A stretch of DNA of 64,000 nucleotides from Bog-756 sp963737625 (GCA_963737625.1 CAVTTK010000006.1:1-64000); one strand, 5' to 3'; counted from the first letter of the stretch, positions 26,818 to 35,479 are shown. Translations and numbers: made by a program. Notes: generated by a model not told the origin, from the letters alone.

Positions 26818-26864
26818 TCGAGTGCGCTCGGAGGGATTCGAACCCCCAACCTTCTGATCCGTAG
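26818..26864. repeat. att core, internal copy (3' part of tRNA-Arg)
   Basis: 47 bases identical to 51667-51713. It covers the 3' half of tRNA-Arg(ACG) (discriminator, acceptor 3' strand, T arm, variable region, anticodon 3' stem and part of the anticodon loop) plus five flanking bases (TCGAG). After GTAG it diverges into the left end of element B, so this is the junction between elements A and B and not a functional tRNA. Confidence 0.9.
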
Positions 26865-27118
26865 CGCGCCCTAGGGTCGTTTCAGGAGGTCCCGGCGAGT
26901 CCCAAATTGTCCCAAATATGTAGGTCAGATGGGGTGTAATTTTCGGACCGTGAAATGGGTCGGGACTCGATGCTACGCCCTGGGACCCAATTGTTGGCTT
27001 TTTCGTTGGCTAAATTCGTTCCTTGCAGGCCGGCGAATCAGAAGGTTTGACCGCTGTTTCACCCCTTGAAAGACCGAGTCAGAAGGTTTGATCAGAAGGT
27101 TTGAAATCGCTCAATTCT
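26855..27118. repeat. Left-end repeat of element B (copy 2)
   Basis: Close match to 9238-9505. Three direct TCAGAAGGTTT units lie at 27038-27048, 27079-27089 and 27092-27102, with nearly the same spacing as in copy 1 (41-42 and 13 bases). Their reverse complement is found within the att core at 26848-26857. Confidence 0.75.
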
Positions 27119-27140
27119 GCTCCGGAGATACCCTCCGCTG

Positions 27141-27926
27141 TCACACGAAATTCTGCCCTCGTTCGATCCGGGTCAGCACTGAGCGACCGAGCGACTCGGT
27201 GTCTTCGGGAGTCGGAGGGTCGGCGAGCATGGTCTGTCGGATGGCCCGGGCAGTTCGGGCGGCACCCGTCATGAATTCGAGTTCGATGCGTTGCGCGCAC
27301 CACTGGCCGAGCCCATGGGGAGCACCAGGCAGGTCAGCTGCGATCCCGGCCAGCGACTCTGGTCGGGTGAAGAGTGCGTACAGGTCCCCGTAGTCATTGG
27401 GCCCCTTGTGCGCCCGCTCGGCCCGTCGACGGGGGGCCGACTGGAGCTTCATCGCCACGAGAGCAGCGGGGGTGGCCACACGGCAGGTCACCGTGGCCAA
27501 CGGGACTCGTTCGCCGGAGACCACGGTGAGCGCTGCCGGCGTGGCCGAGTCGAGGGCCCAGCGATGGGCCAGGACGAAGGCCCGATCGAACTGATCTTCC
27601 GGAAGCTCACCTGGGTCGAGGTCGGCAGCCGGAATGGACCCGACGTCGATGCAGTCAACCTTGACTCCACCAATTGGATGTCGCGCCCGTCCGCTCTCGC
27701 CACCCACCAGGACCGAGAGGCGGGATGGGCCGCCGTCAACGCTCTGTGCGGCCGCGTCGAGGTCGTCGGTGACGCGGTGGACCCGACCGAGTCTGGTCAT
27801 GACGGCCAGACCACCGATGAGCGCGAACTCGGACGATGGCACCTCCTCGGTGAGCGTGTGCAAGGCACCGACGAGACGCGACGCCGACCCGCCGGGTCCG
27901 TCAAGAAGGAGGATCTCACCAGACAC
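27141..27926 (-). CDS. AbiEii-like nucleotidyltransferase toxin (element B)
   Basis: About 261 residues from the GTG at 27926, which overlaps the regulator stop exactly as in element A. SSEFALIGGLAVMTRLGRVH followed by RVTDDLDAA is the nucleotidyltransferase core. RVATPAALVAMKLQSAPRRR and YGDLYALFTRPE match the element A protein, but overall similarity is moderate, so this is a diverged paralogue and not a recent duplicate. It ends just after the left-end repeat. Confidence 0.65.
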   Translation of the reverse strand: MSGEILLLDGPGGSASRLVGALHTLTEEVPSSEFALIGGLAVMTRLGRVHRVTDDLDAAAQSVDGGPSRLSVLVGGESGRARHPIGGVKVDCIDVGSIPAADLDPGELPEDQFDRAFVLAHRWALDSATPAALTVVSGERVPLATVTCRVATPAALVAMKLQSAPRRRAERAHKGPNDYGDLYALFTRPESLAGIAADLPGAPHGLGQWCAQRIELEFMTGAARTARAIRQTMLADPPTPEDTESLGRSVLTRIERGQNFV

Positions 27927-28851
27927 GGACGTGGCCTTCCGGATTCCATCCCTCGAGGATCTCCCGTCCCCGACCGCGGTCCTGGGCCAGGTCCAGTGCG
28001 ACCACAACGTGATTGGCCACCGGGAAGTCGTGCTCCGGGAGCCGAGCCGGTACCGACCACCCGTAGCGGGACGGGCACACCGCCACCCGCCCAGCCGACG
28101 GTGTACCAGGGGACACACCCTGGGAGCGGAGCACGCCTCGTAGCTCGCTTTGGCTCTCCACGTAGAGCTCGGCGGGCCAGTCCGCCGTCGCCACCACCGG
28201 AGCCTGATGCCATACGGCCCCAAGGGTCCCTGAGAGCCGGTAGAGGTCGGGGTCAGACTCGGGAAGGCTGCCCAATGGCCGCCAAGCCGGCACCCAGGCA
28301 TCGGCCATCTCGTTGAACAGATCGGGGATCGATGGCCGACCGGTGCGGTCGACAAGTCCCCGTTCACGCAAGGCACCAAGGATCTCTGACACCCGTCCCG
28401 GTGAACGTCCGATCAGCGTGGCCAACTCGGTGGTGCGGTGGGCCTGCTCGGGTTCGAGGAGCAGGGCCATCCCAACATCCAGACCCGTCGGGACGAAGGG
28501 ATCAGCAACCCGGGTCGGTTCGGGCCCGATCAGCGGGGGCACGTCGGCGTCGACGAGAAGGGCCGTACCGCGCAACTGCAGGTGGCCCCGGCGATCAAGC
28601 CAGGCCACCCGGCCCTCAGCCAGCACCCGACGGGCCTCCGTGGAGATCCGGTCCGCCACTATGAAGCCGCCAGCCAGTTGGTGAGACAGTCCTTCGGCCT
28701 CAGTGCGGCTGATACTTCGGCGGGTCTCGACGGGGATCTGCTGTCCACCGACCTCGAGGAGGTTCGGGGCCACTGCCTTGGCCGGCACGGCGAGAGCATC
28801 CAGCGAGCGAGCTGCCTCTTCAGCCGGACTATTCGTTGTTCGTGCGGGCAC
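27916..28851 (-). CDS. AbiEi-like antitoxin/regulator (element B)
   Basis: 311 residues from the GTG at 28851 (begins VPARTTNSPAEEAARSLDAL). It shares with the element A regulator the N-terminal FIVADRISTEARRVLAEGRV segment, the winged helix (ELATLIGRSPGRVSEILGAL), RLSGTLGAV, VAVCPSRYGW and ALDLAQDRGRGREILEGW. Leaderless start: TATTCT (28858-28863 on the minus strand), six bases, GTG. It probably represses its own operon through the palindrome over its start codon. Confidence 0.65.
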   Translation of the reverse strand: MPARTTNSPAEEAARSLDALAVPAKAVAPNLLEVGGQQIPVETRRSISRTEAEGLSHQLAGGFIVADRISTEARRVLAEGRVAWLDRRGHLQLRGTALLVDADVPPLIGPEPTRVADPFVPTGLDVGMALLLEPEQAHRTTELATLIGRSPGRVSEILGALRERGLVDRTGRPSIPDLFNEMADAWVPAWRPLGSLPESDPDLYRLSGTLGAVWHQAPVVATADWPAELYVESQSELRGVLRSQGVSPGTPSAGRVAVCPSRYGWSVPARLPEHDFPVANHVVVALDLAQDRGRGREILEGWNPEGHVRVW

Positions 28852-28863
28852 GAAGTCAGAATA
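28839..28863 (-). promoter_or_regulatory. Leaderless promoter and palindromic operator of the abiE-like pair B
   Basis: Palindrome TTCGTGCGGGCACGAA (28839-28854) contains the GTG start, and a -10-like TATTCT lies six bases upstream of it. Same plan as 11186-11210, and the palindrome itself is identical to the orphan at 11319-11334. Confidence 0.55.
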
Positions 28864-28869
28864 CCAGAC

Positions 28870-29156
28870 AGTCGCCCCCGGACCTGATCGGTGAGCTGTC
28901 CACCCGCAGTGAGGAGTTCCGGGTCCGCTGGGCCGCACACAGCGTGAAGTTCCACCGAACAGGAACAAAACGGCTCCGTCACCCGATCGTGGGTGACCTC
29001 ATCCTGGCCTACGAAGCGCTCGAGCTGCCGGGAGACTCCGGACAGCGGGTCTTGGCCTATACCGCCGAGCCGGGATCACCGACACAACACGCCCTGGACC
29101 TTCTGGCCAGTTGGGTGTCGGCGCCAGATGCCACTATCGGAGCGGTGGATGAATAG
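28870..29156 (+). pseudogene. Truncated MmyB-like regulator (C-terminal ligand-binding domain only)
   Basis: From about 28881 the frame reads LIGELSTRSEEFRVRWAAHS, then GTKRLRHPIVGDLILAYEAL and TAEPGSPTQHALDLLASWV, the C-terminal domain of XRE-MmyB regulators. The DNA-binding N-terminal half is absent, replaced by the start region of the abiE-like operon on the other strand. The fragment therefore marks a recombination junction inside element B. Confidence 0.65.
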
Positions 29157-29223
29157 AGGATAGAGCACTAGTCGGAGCTTCAGATCAAGGCCAACTCAAC
29201 AGCTCCGAGGACAGCTCGAGAAA

Positions 29224-29778
29224 TCAAAAGATAAAAGGGATCAGCCTTTTGGTCGAGTGTTTGTATTCCGGATAGGTGCCAGGAAAGAGGCGCTCCATGG
29301 TGTGCTCTTCGACGAGTGCGCTGTAGACGAAATAGGCGCTCATCAGGGCGACCAAGACCATCCAATACCAACTGATGGCCACCGCCGTTCCAATGGCAGC
29401 CAAGATGATGCCCGAGTAGATCGGGTTCCTGATGTACCGGTACGGGCCAGACGTCACGAGTTCGGCGTCCACCTTCTCGGACATCGGGGTGCCCCAGTTT
29501 CGCCCCAAGTGGACCCGTGCCCACACGGCGAGCCCAAGGCCTGTCAAGAACAACACCATGCCGATACCCTCGAGAACCGAGTTGTCCTCGACGGAGTGAT
29601 GACCGTGGAACACTCCGAAACGAATGAGCAAATACACGACGACGAACGCGACGATTCTCAAGCCGACAAACTGCCCCATCCGTGACCGAGCCGTCCGCTT
29701 GACGCTCAAGGCAGCGAGCAACCAACCGCCCCAAAAGACGACCCACAGGCTGTAGATGACGTAGTCAACAATGTGCAT
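29224..29778 (-). CDS. Isoprenylcysteine carboxyl methyltransferase-family membrane protein
   Basis: 184 residues with about five membrane helices (for example YVIYSLWVVFWGGWLLAAL and IVAFVVVYLLIRFGVF). The C-terminal SAM-binding motif is visible: LGRNWGTPMSEKVDAELVTS, then GPYRYIRNPIYSGIIL and EEHTMERLFPGTYPEYK. Members methylate isoprenoid, lipid or protein carboxyl substrates at the membrane; the substrate here is unknown. Stands alone, minus strand. Confidence 0.8.
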   Translation of the reverse strand: MHIVDYVIYSLWVVFWGGWLLAALSVKRTARSRMGQFVGLRIVAFVVVYLLIRFGVFHGHHSVEDNSVLEGIGMVLFLTGLGLAVWARVHLGRNWGTPMSEKVDAELVTSGPYRYIRNPIYSGIILAAIGTAVAISWYWMVLVALMSAYFVYSALVEEHTMERLFPGTYPEYKHSTKRLIPFIF

Positions 29779-29898
29779 GGTGTCATTACCCCCGTATGGG
29801 CGTCCGCGTCCGTCCTGAATCCTCTGGCCGCTCTGGCCCGTTGGCCGCGAACGGCTCGATCAGATCGTCCCTCTTCTCATCGGCGTGGTGGTTTGCAC

Positions 29899-31044
29899 TC
29901 ATCCGGGGCGCCCAACGTAGGTAGCCGTCAACGCATAGGGACCCTGGAACGCCAAAGGGAGGAATGCGGAGCTCGGTAGGAGGTATCGCCATGACAGCGA
30001 CACCTGCAACGGCTCCGGACCGGCTACGAGACAGTTGACGTATCCAGCGACGGGACAGGTCGGCGACACAATGAGAGTGAAGCGGTCGCTTCCCGCTGGA
30101 AAATGGACCTGGCTGTCGCGTAGGCACGCTCCGGTATGGAGATCCTTGAGCACGATGCACAGGCTCCAGTAGCGGACCTGGGGGGATTGGGATGCCGGCC
30201 GACTCAGGTCGTTGACCGTCGGGAACGAGTCCTCCTGGTACGTCGGGGCCTGGGCCGAGACCACAAGGTTGCCCCGCGTCGTAGTAAACCGCACATGCTC
30301 GTAGATGTTGTCGGGATTGTTGAATTGTCCCGTGCCACTGGAGATCCTGCCTCTCGGAGGAGGATCAACGACGGGCACGGGCACCGGTGCGTCTGGCGGA
30401 TAGGTGCGGGTGACCTCGTCGGGTAGTGCGCCGTGTTGGTCCTGATAGGAGTCCAAGGTCTTCTGCATCGTGTCGCTTCCTCCGGCCTGGGTCAGCGAGA
30501 TGGGGGACCCCGAACTGGTTTCATAGCGGATGCTCGGAAGAGGGACACCCCCGGTACCGGATCCGGTGAGGTCGACAGGAACGTAGAGGCGCAGGACCAC
30601 CATGCCCGAAGGCTCGGTGCTCGATGTGGCCAGACACGTCCCCGTGATGCCGGCACAGCTGGCCGAGATGGTGACGGTGTAGTGACCATTCGACTGGGCG
30701 ATGTTCGAATCGAAGACGTGAGTGACCGGACCTCCGGCAGGAATGGGGTACGCCGTGTACGACCAGTACCGAGCGGTTGGGACCTCGCCACTGATCACGG
30801 TCCTCGCCCCGTTCTTGGTGCCGAAGCCATTCAGGTAGTAGTCGCTATTGCCGTCGGGAAGGAAGATGTTGAGCACCTGGACGGTGTCCTTGACCCAGCC
30901 GGACGCGTTGACTGGCGTCGTTGTCGTCGTGGCCGGGGACGAGGTCGAGCTGCAGGCGGCCGCGGTCAAGGTCAACGCCACGATGGCCAAGCACCAAGTC
31001 CTCCCCTTCGTCGAGCGAACTGTCACATCGATCTCCCTCCGCAT
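29899..31044 (-). CDS. Predicted secreted lipoprotein, unknown function (1)
   Basis: Start ATG at 31044 with AAGGAGGA about ten bases upstream; longer upstream frames lack a ribosome site. 381 residues. A lipoprotein signal peptide is clear: CLAIVALTLTAAACSS, with the lipobox cysteine about 30 residues in, followed by a Ser/Thr/Pro linker. The mature part is beta-rich and contains paired cysteines (SASCAGITGTCLATSS, SLCIVLKDLHTGACLRDS, SPTCPVAGYVNCLV), suggesting disulfides. No family recognised. The next lipoprotein gene is 75 bases upstream in the same direction, so they may form an operon. Confidence 0.7.
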   Translation of the reverse strand: MRREIDVTVRSTKGRTWCLAIVALTLTAAACSSTSSPATTTTTPVNASGWVKDTVQVLNIFLPDGNSDYYLNGFGTKNGARTVISGEVPTARYWSYTAYPIPAGGPVTHVFDSNIAQSNGHYTVTISASCAGITGTCLATSSTEPSGMVVLRLYVPVDLTGSGTGGVPLPSIRYETSSGSPISLTQAGGSDTMQKTLDSYQDQHGALPDEVTRTYPPDAPVPVPVVDPPPRGRISSGTGQFNNPDNIYEHVRFTTTRGNLVVSAQAPTYQEDSFPTVNDLSRPASQSPQVRYWSLCIVLKDLHTGACLRDSQVHFPAGSDRFTLIVSPTCPVAGYVNCLVAGPEPLQVSLSWRYLLPSSAFLPLAFQGPYALTATYVGRPG

Positions 31045-31119
31045 CTCAGACTGTCCTCCTTGACGATGACCTTGTCGGTCCCCCACCTGATAGACGGCCG
31101 TCGCCTGCCTGTGGTGACG

Positions 31120-32646
31120 TCATGACCCCGCACCTCGGTCGCTCTCGAGACGGAGGGCGCTCGTTGTCGACGACGCGATCCATGCCGCGCCGTCAGCCCG
31201 GTGGAAGTCGTTGTCGTATCCCCCGTAGTAGATCCTCCCGTCACCGAACGGCGACAGTTTGATGGTCCGGATGGAGACGAAGGCCTGTCCCGAGCGCACC
31301 GGGGTGCTCTGCTTCTCGGACGGCTTGAACTGGGGGCCGCTCAGGCACCGCAGGACGTAGTTCGGTAGCCCACCGATGTCCGTGCGGACACCGAAACACG
31401 CCGACGCATCGAATCCCGAGGGCGCACAGATCTGCGTCTTCGGGCACCCGCCTGAGAAGCCGAACTCGAGGCCGAAGAGCTGGCGGGCCGACCTGTCGAT
31501 GGTCATGGTCTCGAAGTTGTTGTAGGCAGCGATCACATAGTCGATCGAACCCGCTCCGGTGGCCGGAACGGTCGATCCTTCGGTGGCCAGCAGGCGACGG
31601 ATGACGGTGGCCGGGGTGAACTCGAGCGTGGAGACCATGCCGGGATAGGGATGGCTCAAACCCACTGATCCGGTGTCAGGCAGCTGTCCTGTTGGAAGGT
31701 GATCGAGCCGGTAGATATCACCGCTGCCTTCCGTCGAGAAGAGCAGCGAGGGTGATCCTTGGTGGGAGATGCAGGAGATGCCCCGCAACCCACTGTTGAA
31801 TGGACCCACCGGAGGCTCTTGATCGACCAGTATCCATCGCGGGACTCCCGTAGGGAGCGAGCCATCGTTGCGTCGGAACAGCTTGGTGTTGATGGTGACG
31901 AAGAGAGCATCGTCGCAGTCGGCAAACCCGGTGACCTTCTGAGTCTTCAACCCGGGCGACCCCGGAGTCGCCCCACTCAGCTCGGGCACCGGGTTGAAGA
32001 CGAGGGTGTGGTCGTTCGGTGACCAGATTCCCTGCAAAATCCCGGTTGGTCCGACGCCGGCGTAGATCGCCCACACCCCGTCGGCCTCATGCGCACCGAA
32101 CGCGCGGACCGCGGCGTTGGGCGAAGCGAGGGCGAACGAGTTCTGGGGGGCAAAGGAGGTCGCTCCGTCGATGAGCCACTGGATCTGAGATGTCCCGTCG
32201 ACGATGGCTTGGGTGATGAGTAGCAAGTGGCCCGGCCCGAGGCCCTGGTCACTGGGAATGGGAAACGAATCCAATGCCTGGATCCGGGTGGACTGGGTTT
32301 GCTCAAAGATCTTCCATGTTGCATTCGGCGAGTTCTTGACCAGGATCTGGCCGTACGCCGAGGGGCCGGAGTACTCCCACTGGTCGGTGGCAGCAAAGAG
32401 CCGGCCCGATTGGGGAGCGAGCGCCATGATCTCGTTGTCGTGAGCGACAGGAGATCGGCTACTGGTTGCCAACCGCTCCCTCACTGCAGGGACCGCAATG
32501 GTGCTCGACGGCTCGCCTTCAGTCTGCCCGGACCTTGTCGTGCGTGCTGTCGATGGGGATGAGGACGCCCCGCAACCGGTGGCAAGCAACAGGACCGCCG
32601 TCAATGCGACCAGGCCCATGCGTAGTAGGTGTTTCTTTGTGCCCAT
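31120..32646 (-). CDS. Predicted secreted lipoprotein, unknown function (2)
   Basis: 508 residues from ATG 32646; the signal peptide MGTKKHLLRMGLVALTAVLL is followed by ATGCGASS with the lipobox Cys, so the 43 residues possible upstream are not part of it. The mature region has repeated short beta motifs (NEIMALAPQSGRLFAATDQW, GLRGISCISHQGSPSLLFST) that suggest a beta-propeller. Divergent from the MarR gene. Substrate and partner unknown. Confidence 0.7.
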   Translation of the reverse strand: MGTKKHLLRMGLVALTAVLLLATGCGASSSPSTARTTRSGQTEGEPSSTIAVPAVRERLATSSRSPVAHDNEIMALAPQSGRLFAATDQWEYSGPSAYGQILVKNSPNATWKIFEQTQSTRIQALDSFPIPSDQGLGPGHLLLITQAIVDGTSQIQWLIDGATSFAPQNSFALASPNAAVRAFGAHEADGVWAIYAGVGPTGILQGIWSPNDHTLVFNPVPELSGATPGSPGLKTQKVTGFADCDDALFVTINTKLFRRNDGSLPTGVPRWILVDQEPPVGPFNSGLRGISCISHQGSPSLLFSTEGSGDIYRLDHLPTGQLPDTGSVGLSHPYPGMVSTLEFTPATVIRRLLATEGSTVPATGAGSIDYVIAAYNNFETMTIDRSARQLFGLEFGFSGGCPKTQICAPSGFDASACFGVRTDIGGLPNYVLRCLSGPQFKPSEKQSTPVRSGQAFVSIRTIKLSPFGDGRIYYGGYDNDFHRADGAAWIASSTTSALRLESDRGAGS

Positions 32647-32805
32647 TCCCGAACCGGAAGTTGACAATATGTGGTGCGGACTCAACGGCTCCGGCTGGTG
32701 CGCCGCTATCTGGACGACCGACTCAGGGGATGGACGCACCGTTGCAGTATGCGGTCGCCGGTATCTGATTGTCAACCTAGTTTACAGTCTGCTAACATCC
32801 GAGTC
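32647..32805. promoter_or_regulatory. Divergent promoter region lipoprotein/marR
   Basis: 159 bases between divergent starts. GTTGACAAT (about 32660-32668) and its exact complement ATTGTCAAC (about 32768-32776) lie roughly 100 bases apart. The second provides a TTGTCA -35-like box for marR with TACAGT or TAACAT downstream. They may be paired sites for the MarR regulator, but this is weakly supported. Confidence 0.35.
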
Positions 32806-33366
32806 GTGGACGTTTCGCATAAGGAACCTGCTGCGGATACTGGTGGGGACTCCAAGCCCCAGCCTTCTGTTGGCCTCGGACCCGCCCTGCGCCGGGCCTG
32901 GGTCGGCTATCAGCGCCGTCTGGACAAAGCCATGGCGGAAGCGGGATTTGACGAGCGCAGGTTTCCCGACGGTCGGGTGCTGCGCCTGTGTTCGGGTCCC
33001 GCGGGTTCGACCATCTCGAATATCGGGCGGGAGCTCGGCATCACCCGCCAGGGTGCGGGCAAGGTCGTCAGCCATCTGCGCGATCGCGGGTACGTATCAG
33101 TCGTCGATTCGCCAACCAGCGGAAGGGAAAAGGCCGTGACTCTCACCGCCTTGGGGAGCCAGTACCTCGAGGTTCACCGCGCTGCCGTTCGAACCATCGA
33201 TCGTCAGCTGCGAAAGGAACTGGGAGAGGAGCAGCTGGCTGCTCTCCACGTGCTGCTCGACGTCCTCGATTCCGGCGAAGAGAACCGTATGAGGTCGTAC
33301 ATCACCACCAAGACGGCTGGCCTCAACGCCGATCAGAGCCCAACGGGTCGGACCCGGAATCGGTAA
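32806..33366 (+). CDS. MarR-family transcriptional regulator
   Basis: 186 residues from GTG 32806. A winged helix-turn-helix spans about residues 65-130: TISNIGRELGITRQGAGKVV, then SHLRDRGYVSVVDSPTSGRE and KAVTLTALGSQYL. It is a likely dimeric repressor. Divergent from the two lipoprotein genes, which are the most probable targets (inference). Confidence 0.8.
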   Translation: MDVSHKEPAADTGGDSKPQPSVGLGPALRRAWVGYQRRLDKAMAEAGFDERRFPDGRVLRLCSGPAGSTISNIGRELGITRQGAGKVVSHLRDRGYVSVVDSPTSGREKAVTLTALGSQYLEVHRAAVRTIDRQLRKELGEEQLAALHVLLDVLDSGEENRMRSYITTKTAGLNADQSPTGRTRNR

Positions 33367-33389
33367 TCAGATGAGTCTTCCGGGCTGAC

Positions 33390-33620
33390 GGCATCCGGAT
33401 CATGCGCACCCCGGTGAGAGCACCTCGAGCCAACGCCTTCGCCGAGCGGTTCGTCGGCACACTTCGACGCGAGTGTATCGATCGGATGCTGATCTTGGGT
33501 CGCCGACACCTCGAAGGAGTCCTGGCCCAGTACGTGGACCACTACAACGAGCACCGGCCGCATCGGTCCCTGGGTCAGCTGGCCCCGCTCAAAGGTAGAA
33601 CCACCGCTCCCCATTTGTGA
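33390..33620 (+). pseudogene. IS3/IS481-type transposase C-terminal fragment
   Basis: About 77 residues of the integrase core: GIRIMRTPVRAPRANAFAER, then FVGTLRRECIDRMLILGRRH and YVDHYNEHRPHRSLGQL, covering the final catalytic Glu region of the DDE domain. The upstream catalytic part is missing, so it is a dead remnant. Confidence 0.8.
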
Positions 33621-33864
33621 TCCCGAGCCGCGTGATCTGCGTCGAAGGGGTGCCGCCTTCGGTCTGATCCACGAATACCGGCTCGTGTCCTGACTTGGGT
33701 GGATGGGATTGTAGGCACCCACAGGTGCCGAGCTCTGGCCAGCGCTCTATATCCCTTTTCGCAAGCCTCGACCATCACACTTCAGCAGGCGGCTGACCAG
33801 GACCGACACGGGCAAGTCGATCCACCTGGCGACCTACTCTCATCGAACGGTGACCCAGCAGGTG

Positions 33865-34569
33865 CTACGTCGCTTCGCCCGCGATGTCCAGCGAACGCGA
33901 GCTGGGACTCGCTGCGAAAATCAAGCTTGTTGCAAGTACTGTCACGGCAACCACTACGAGCGGCCAGGTCGCCCCGGTGTGGAGGTAGAGGGCGGCTCCA
34001 CTTACTGCCCCGGCGAGCATGGCGGCAATGGCAGTAGTTCTTCTTGCCACCTTCGGGTTGGATCCACCGGCGAGTGAGGAGTCAGCGGCCAATCCTGTCA
34101 GTGTCATGGTCAACACAGTAGTTGTGATGTCCGGTACAGCGAGCCTCCGGATGGTGGAGTTCCGGACGCCCATTGCGAAGGCGAGTACCGCGATGATCGT
34201 GTACCGCCCAGAGCCTGAAGAGACGACACCCGAGTGAATGGCAGAGACTGCGGCAGCGGCCCCGGCAAAGAGTCCTTCGACCACCATCGCGATCAGCAGC
34301 CACTGCCGACGCGAAGTGACGTGCATGGTGACCCTCCCGGCAGTTGCCGCACCAACCAGGAACGATCCAAGCGATGCGAGACTTGCTGCAATAGAGAACC
34401 CTGGTGCGCCCGCCGCGGCGAACCCGAGGAGCACCACGTTGCCCGTCATGTTCGCCGTAAAGACGTGACCGAGACCCAGGTAGCTCACGGCGTCGACCAA
34501 GCCACTCACCACCGTGAGCACTGTGAGTGTGACGAGTAGCACCGCTGAGGGTTCTGATCCATTTACCAT
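33865..34569 (-). CDS. DUF1275 (YoaK-type) membrane protein
   Basis: 234 residues with six or seven membrane helices. The DUF1275 pattern is seen at the N-terminus: VSGLVDAVSYLGLGHVFTAN, then MTGNVVLLGFAAAGA. A later conserved stretch is FAMGVRNSTIRRLAVPDITT followed by TVLTMTLTGLAADS. Function of the family is unknown; it is often near oxidative or antibiotic stress genes. Followed downstream on the other strand only by unrecognised sequence. Confidence 0.8.
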   Translation of the reverse strand: MVNGSEPSAVLLVTLTVLTVVSGLVDAVSYLGLGHVFTANMTGNVVLLGFAAAGAPGFSIAASLASLGSFLVGAATAGRVTMHVTSRRQWLLIAMVVEGLFAGAAAAVSAIHSGVVSSGSGRYTIIAVLAFAMGVRNSTIRRLAVPDITTTVLTMTLTGLAADSSLAGGSNPKVARRTTAIAAMLAGAVSGAALYLHTGATWPLVVVAVTVLATSLIFAASPSSRSLDIAGEAT

Positions 34570-34606
34570 GGAATGTGCGGTCCAGACCCGGACATTGCTG
34601 CCGTCC

Positions 34607-35479
34607 TTAGCTCTCGAGCGAGCGAGTTACAACGGTAACGTCGTCGTTGCCGAGACCCTGCTCTACGATCTGTTCCCACTCGCGAGCAAGCGACGCGAGC
34701 ACGGTGAATCGCTTCGGATCAGCTTGCTCAAGGGCAAGATGGACGTCCTTGAGTGCGAGCACTAGGGGAAACTCGGCCGAATAGTTTCCATTCTGAATCC
34801 GCGCCATTTTCGCAGCCATCCATGGCGATACAAGCGGACCCTCCACAAATGCGTCCATTATGGTGCCGACCTCAAGGCCCAGCCGGTGAGCCAGTGCGAG
34901 CGAACTAGCGACCCCTTCGGCACCGAACGCGAGCAGCGTGTTGTTGACAAGCTTCATGCGCGAACCCATTCCAACCTTTCCGAGCCAAACGGTGCGTTGC
35001 CCGAGTGCTGCGAACACAGGTTCTGCCGTGGGCCGCGCCTGCTCGGACCCAGAGGCGAAGATGGTCAGCTTTCCCTCCTCGGCGGGGATCTTGCTTCCCG
35101 ACACGGGTGCGTCGAGAAAGAGGATGTCCGGGCGTTGTCTCTCGACGACGGAATTCATAGTTGCAGTGCCTTCGATACCGATAGTGCTCATTTGGGCCCA
35201 GACGGATCCAGCCGGCAGGGCTTCCAGCATGCCGAGCTCAACGGCGATCGAGCTCACAGCCTCGGCGTCGGTAACCATCGTGATAGCCACGGTTGCCGCT
35301 TTCACTGCATCGGCAACCGATGTCGCGACCTCAGCTCCCTGTTCGGCCATGCCACGTGCCGCATCGGGCTTGCGATTCCACACGACAGTTGGGAGCCCAT
35401 TGCGAAGTGCCGAACCAGCCATGGCCCGGCCCATCGTGCCAAGTCCTAGCACGGCAAGCCTCGGCTCTCTGTCCGTCAT
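34607..35479 (-). CDS. 3-hydroxyisobutyrate dehydrogenase-family NAD(P)-dependent oxidoreductase
   Basis: 290 residues with an AGGGAGG site before ATG 35479. The Rossmann motif LAVLGLGTMGRAMAGSALRN lies at the N-terminus, FLDAPVSGSKIPAEEGKLTI carries the substrate-binding DAPVSG motif, and the catalytic lysine is in GMGSRMKLVNN. The family reduces or oxidises beta-hydroxy acids; relatives also include imine reductases and glyoxylate reductases. The motif Asp/Ser-Gly and Lys are intact. The DUF1275 gene is 37 bases downstream in the same direction. Confidence 0.85.
   Translation of the reverse strand: MTDREPRLAVLGLGTMGRAMAGSALRNGLPTVVWNRKPDAARGMAEQGAEVATSVADAVKAATVAITMVTDAEAVSSIAVELGMLEALPAGSVWAQMSTIGIEGTATMNSVVERQRPDILFLDAPVSGSKIPAEEGKLTIFASGSEQARPTAEPVFAALGQRTVWLGKVGMGSRMKLVNNTLLAFGAEGVASSLALAHRLGLEVGTIMDAFVEGPLVSPWMAAKMARIQNGNYSAEFPLVLALKDVHLALEQADPKRFTVLASLAREWEQIVEQGLGNDDVTVVTRSLES

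Larger units (their letters stand above)
9238..26864. mobile_element. Integrative element A (defence island), about 17.6 kb
   Basis: The right end is an exact 47-bp att core (26818-26864) shared with the tRNA-Arg gene at 51672-51745. Just inside it is an intact tyrosine integrase (25539-26720). The left end is recognised because about 260 bases at 9238-9505 are nearly the same as the sequence beginning at 26855, the left end of element B. Cargo in order: AbiE-like pair, Wadjet, HipBA, metallophosphoesterase, two HNH nucleases, VapBC. There are no conjugation or phage structural genes, so it is best described as an integrative (non-conjugative or satellite-like) element. The left att core is degenerate, so excision from that side is doubtful. 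Confidence 0.7.

Noticed and set aside
25392..26864. Long plus-strand open frame opposite integrase A
   Set aside because: It is antisense to a gene with all tyrosine-recombinase motifs, has low-complexity composition and runs into the tRNA fragment.
27927..28379. N-terminal extension of the second AbiEii-like frame
   Set aside because: It overlaps the AbiEi-like gene in another frame; the GTG at 27926 matches the start used in element A.
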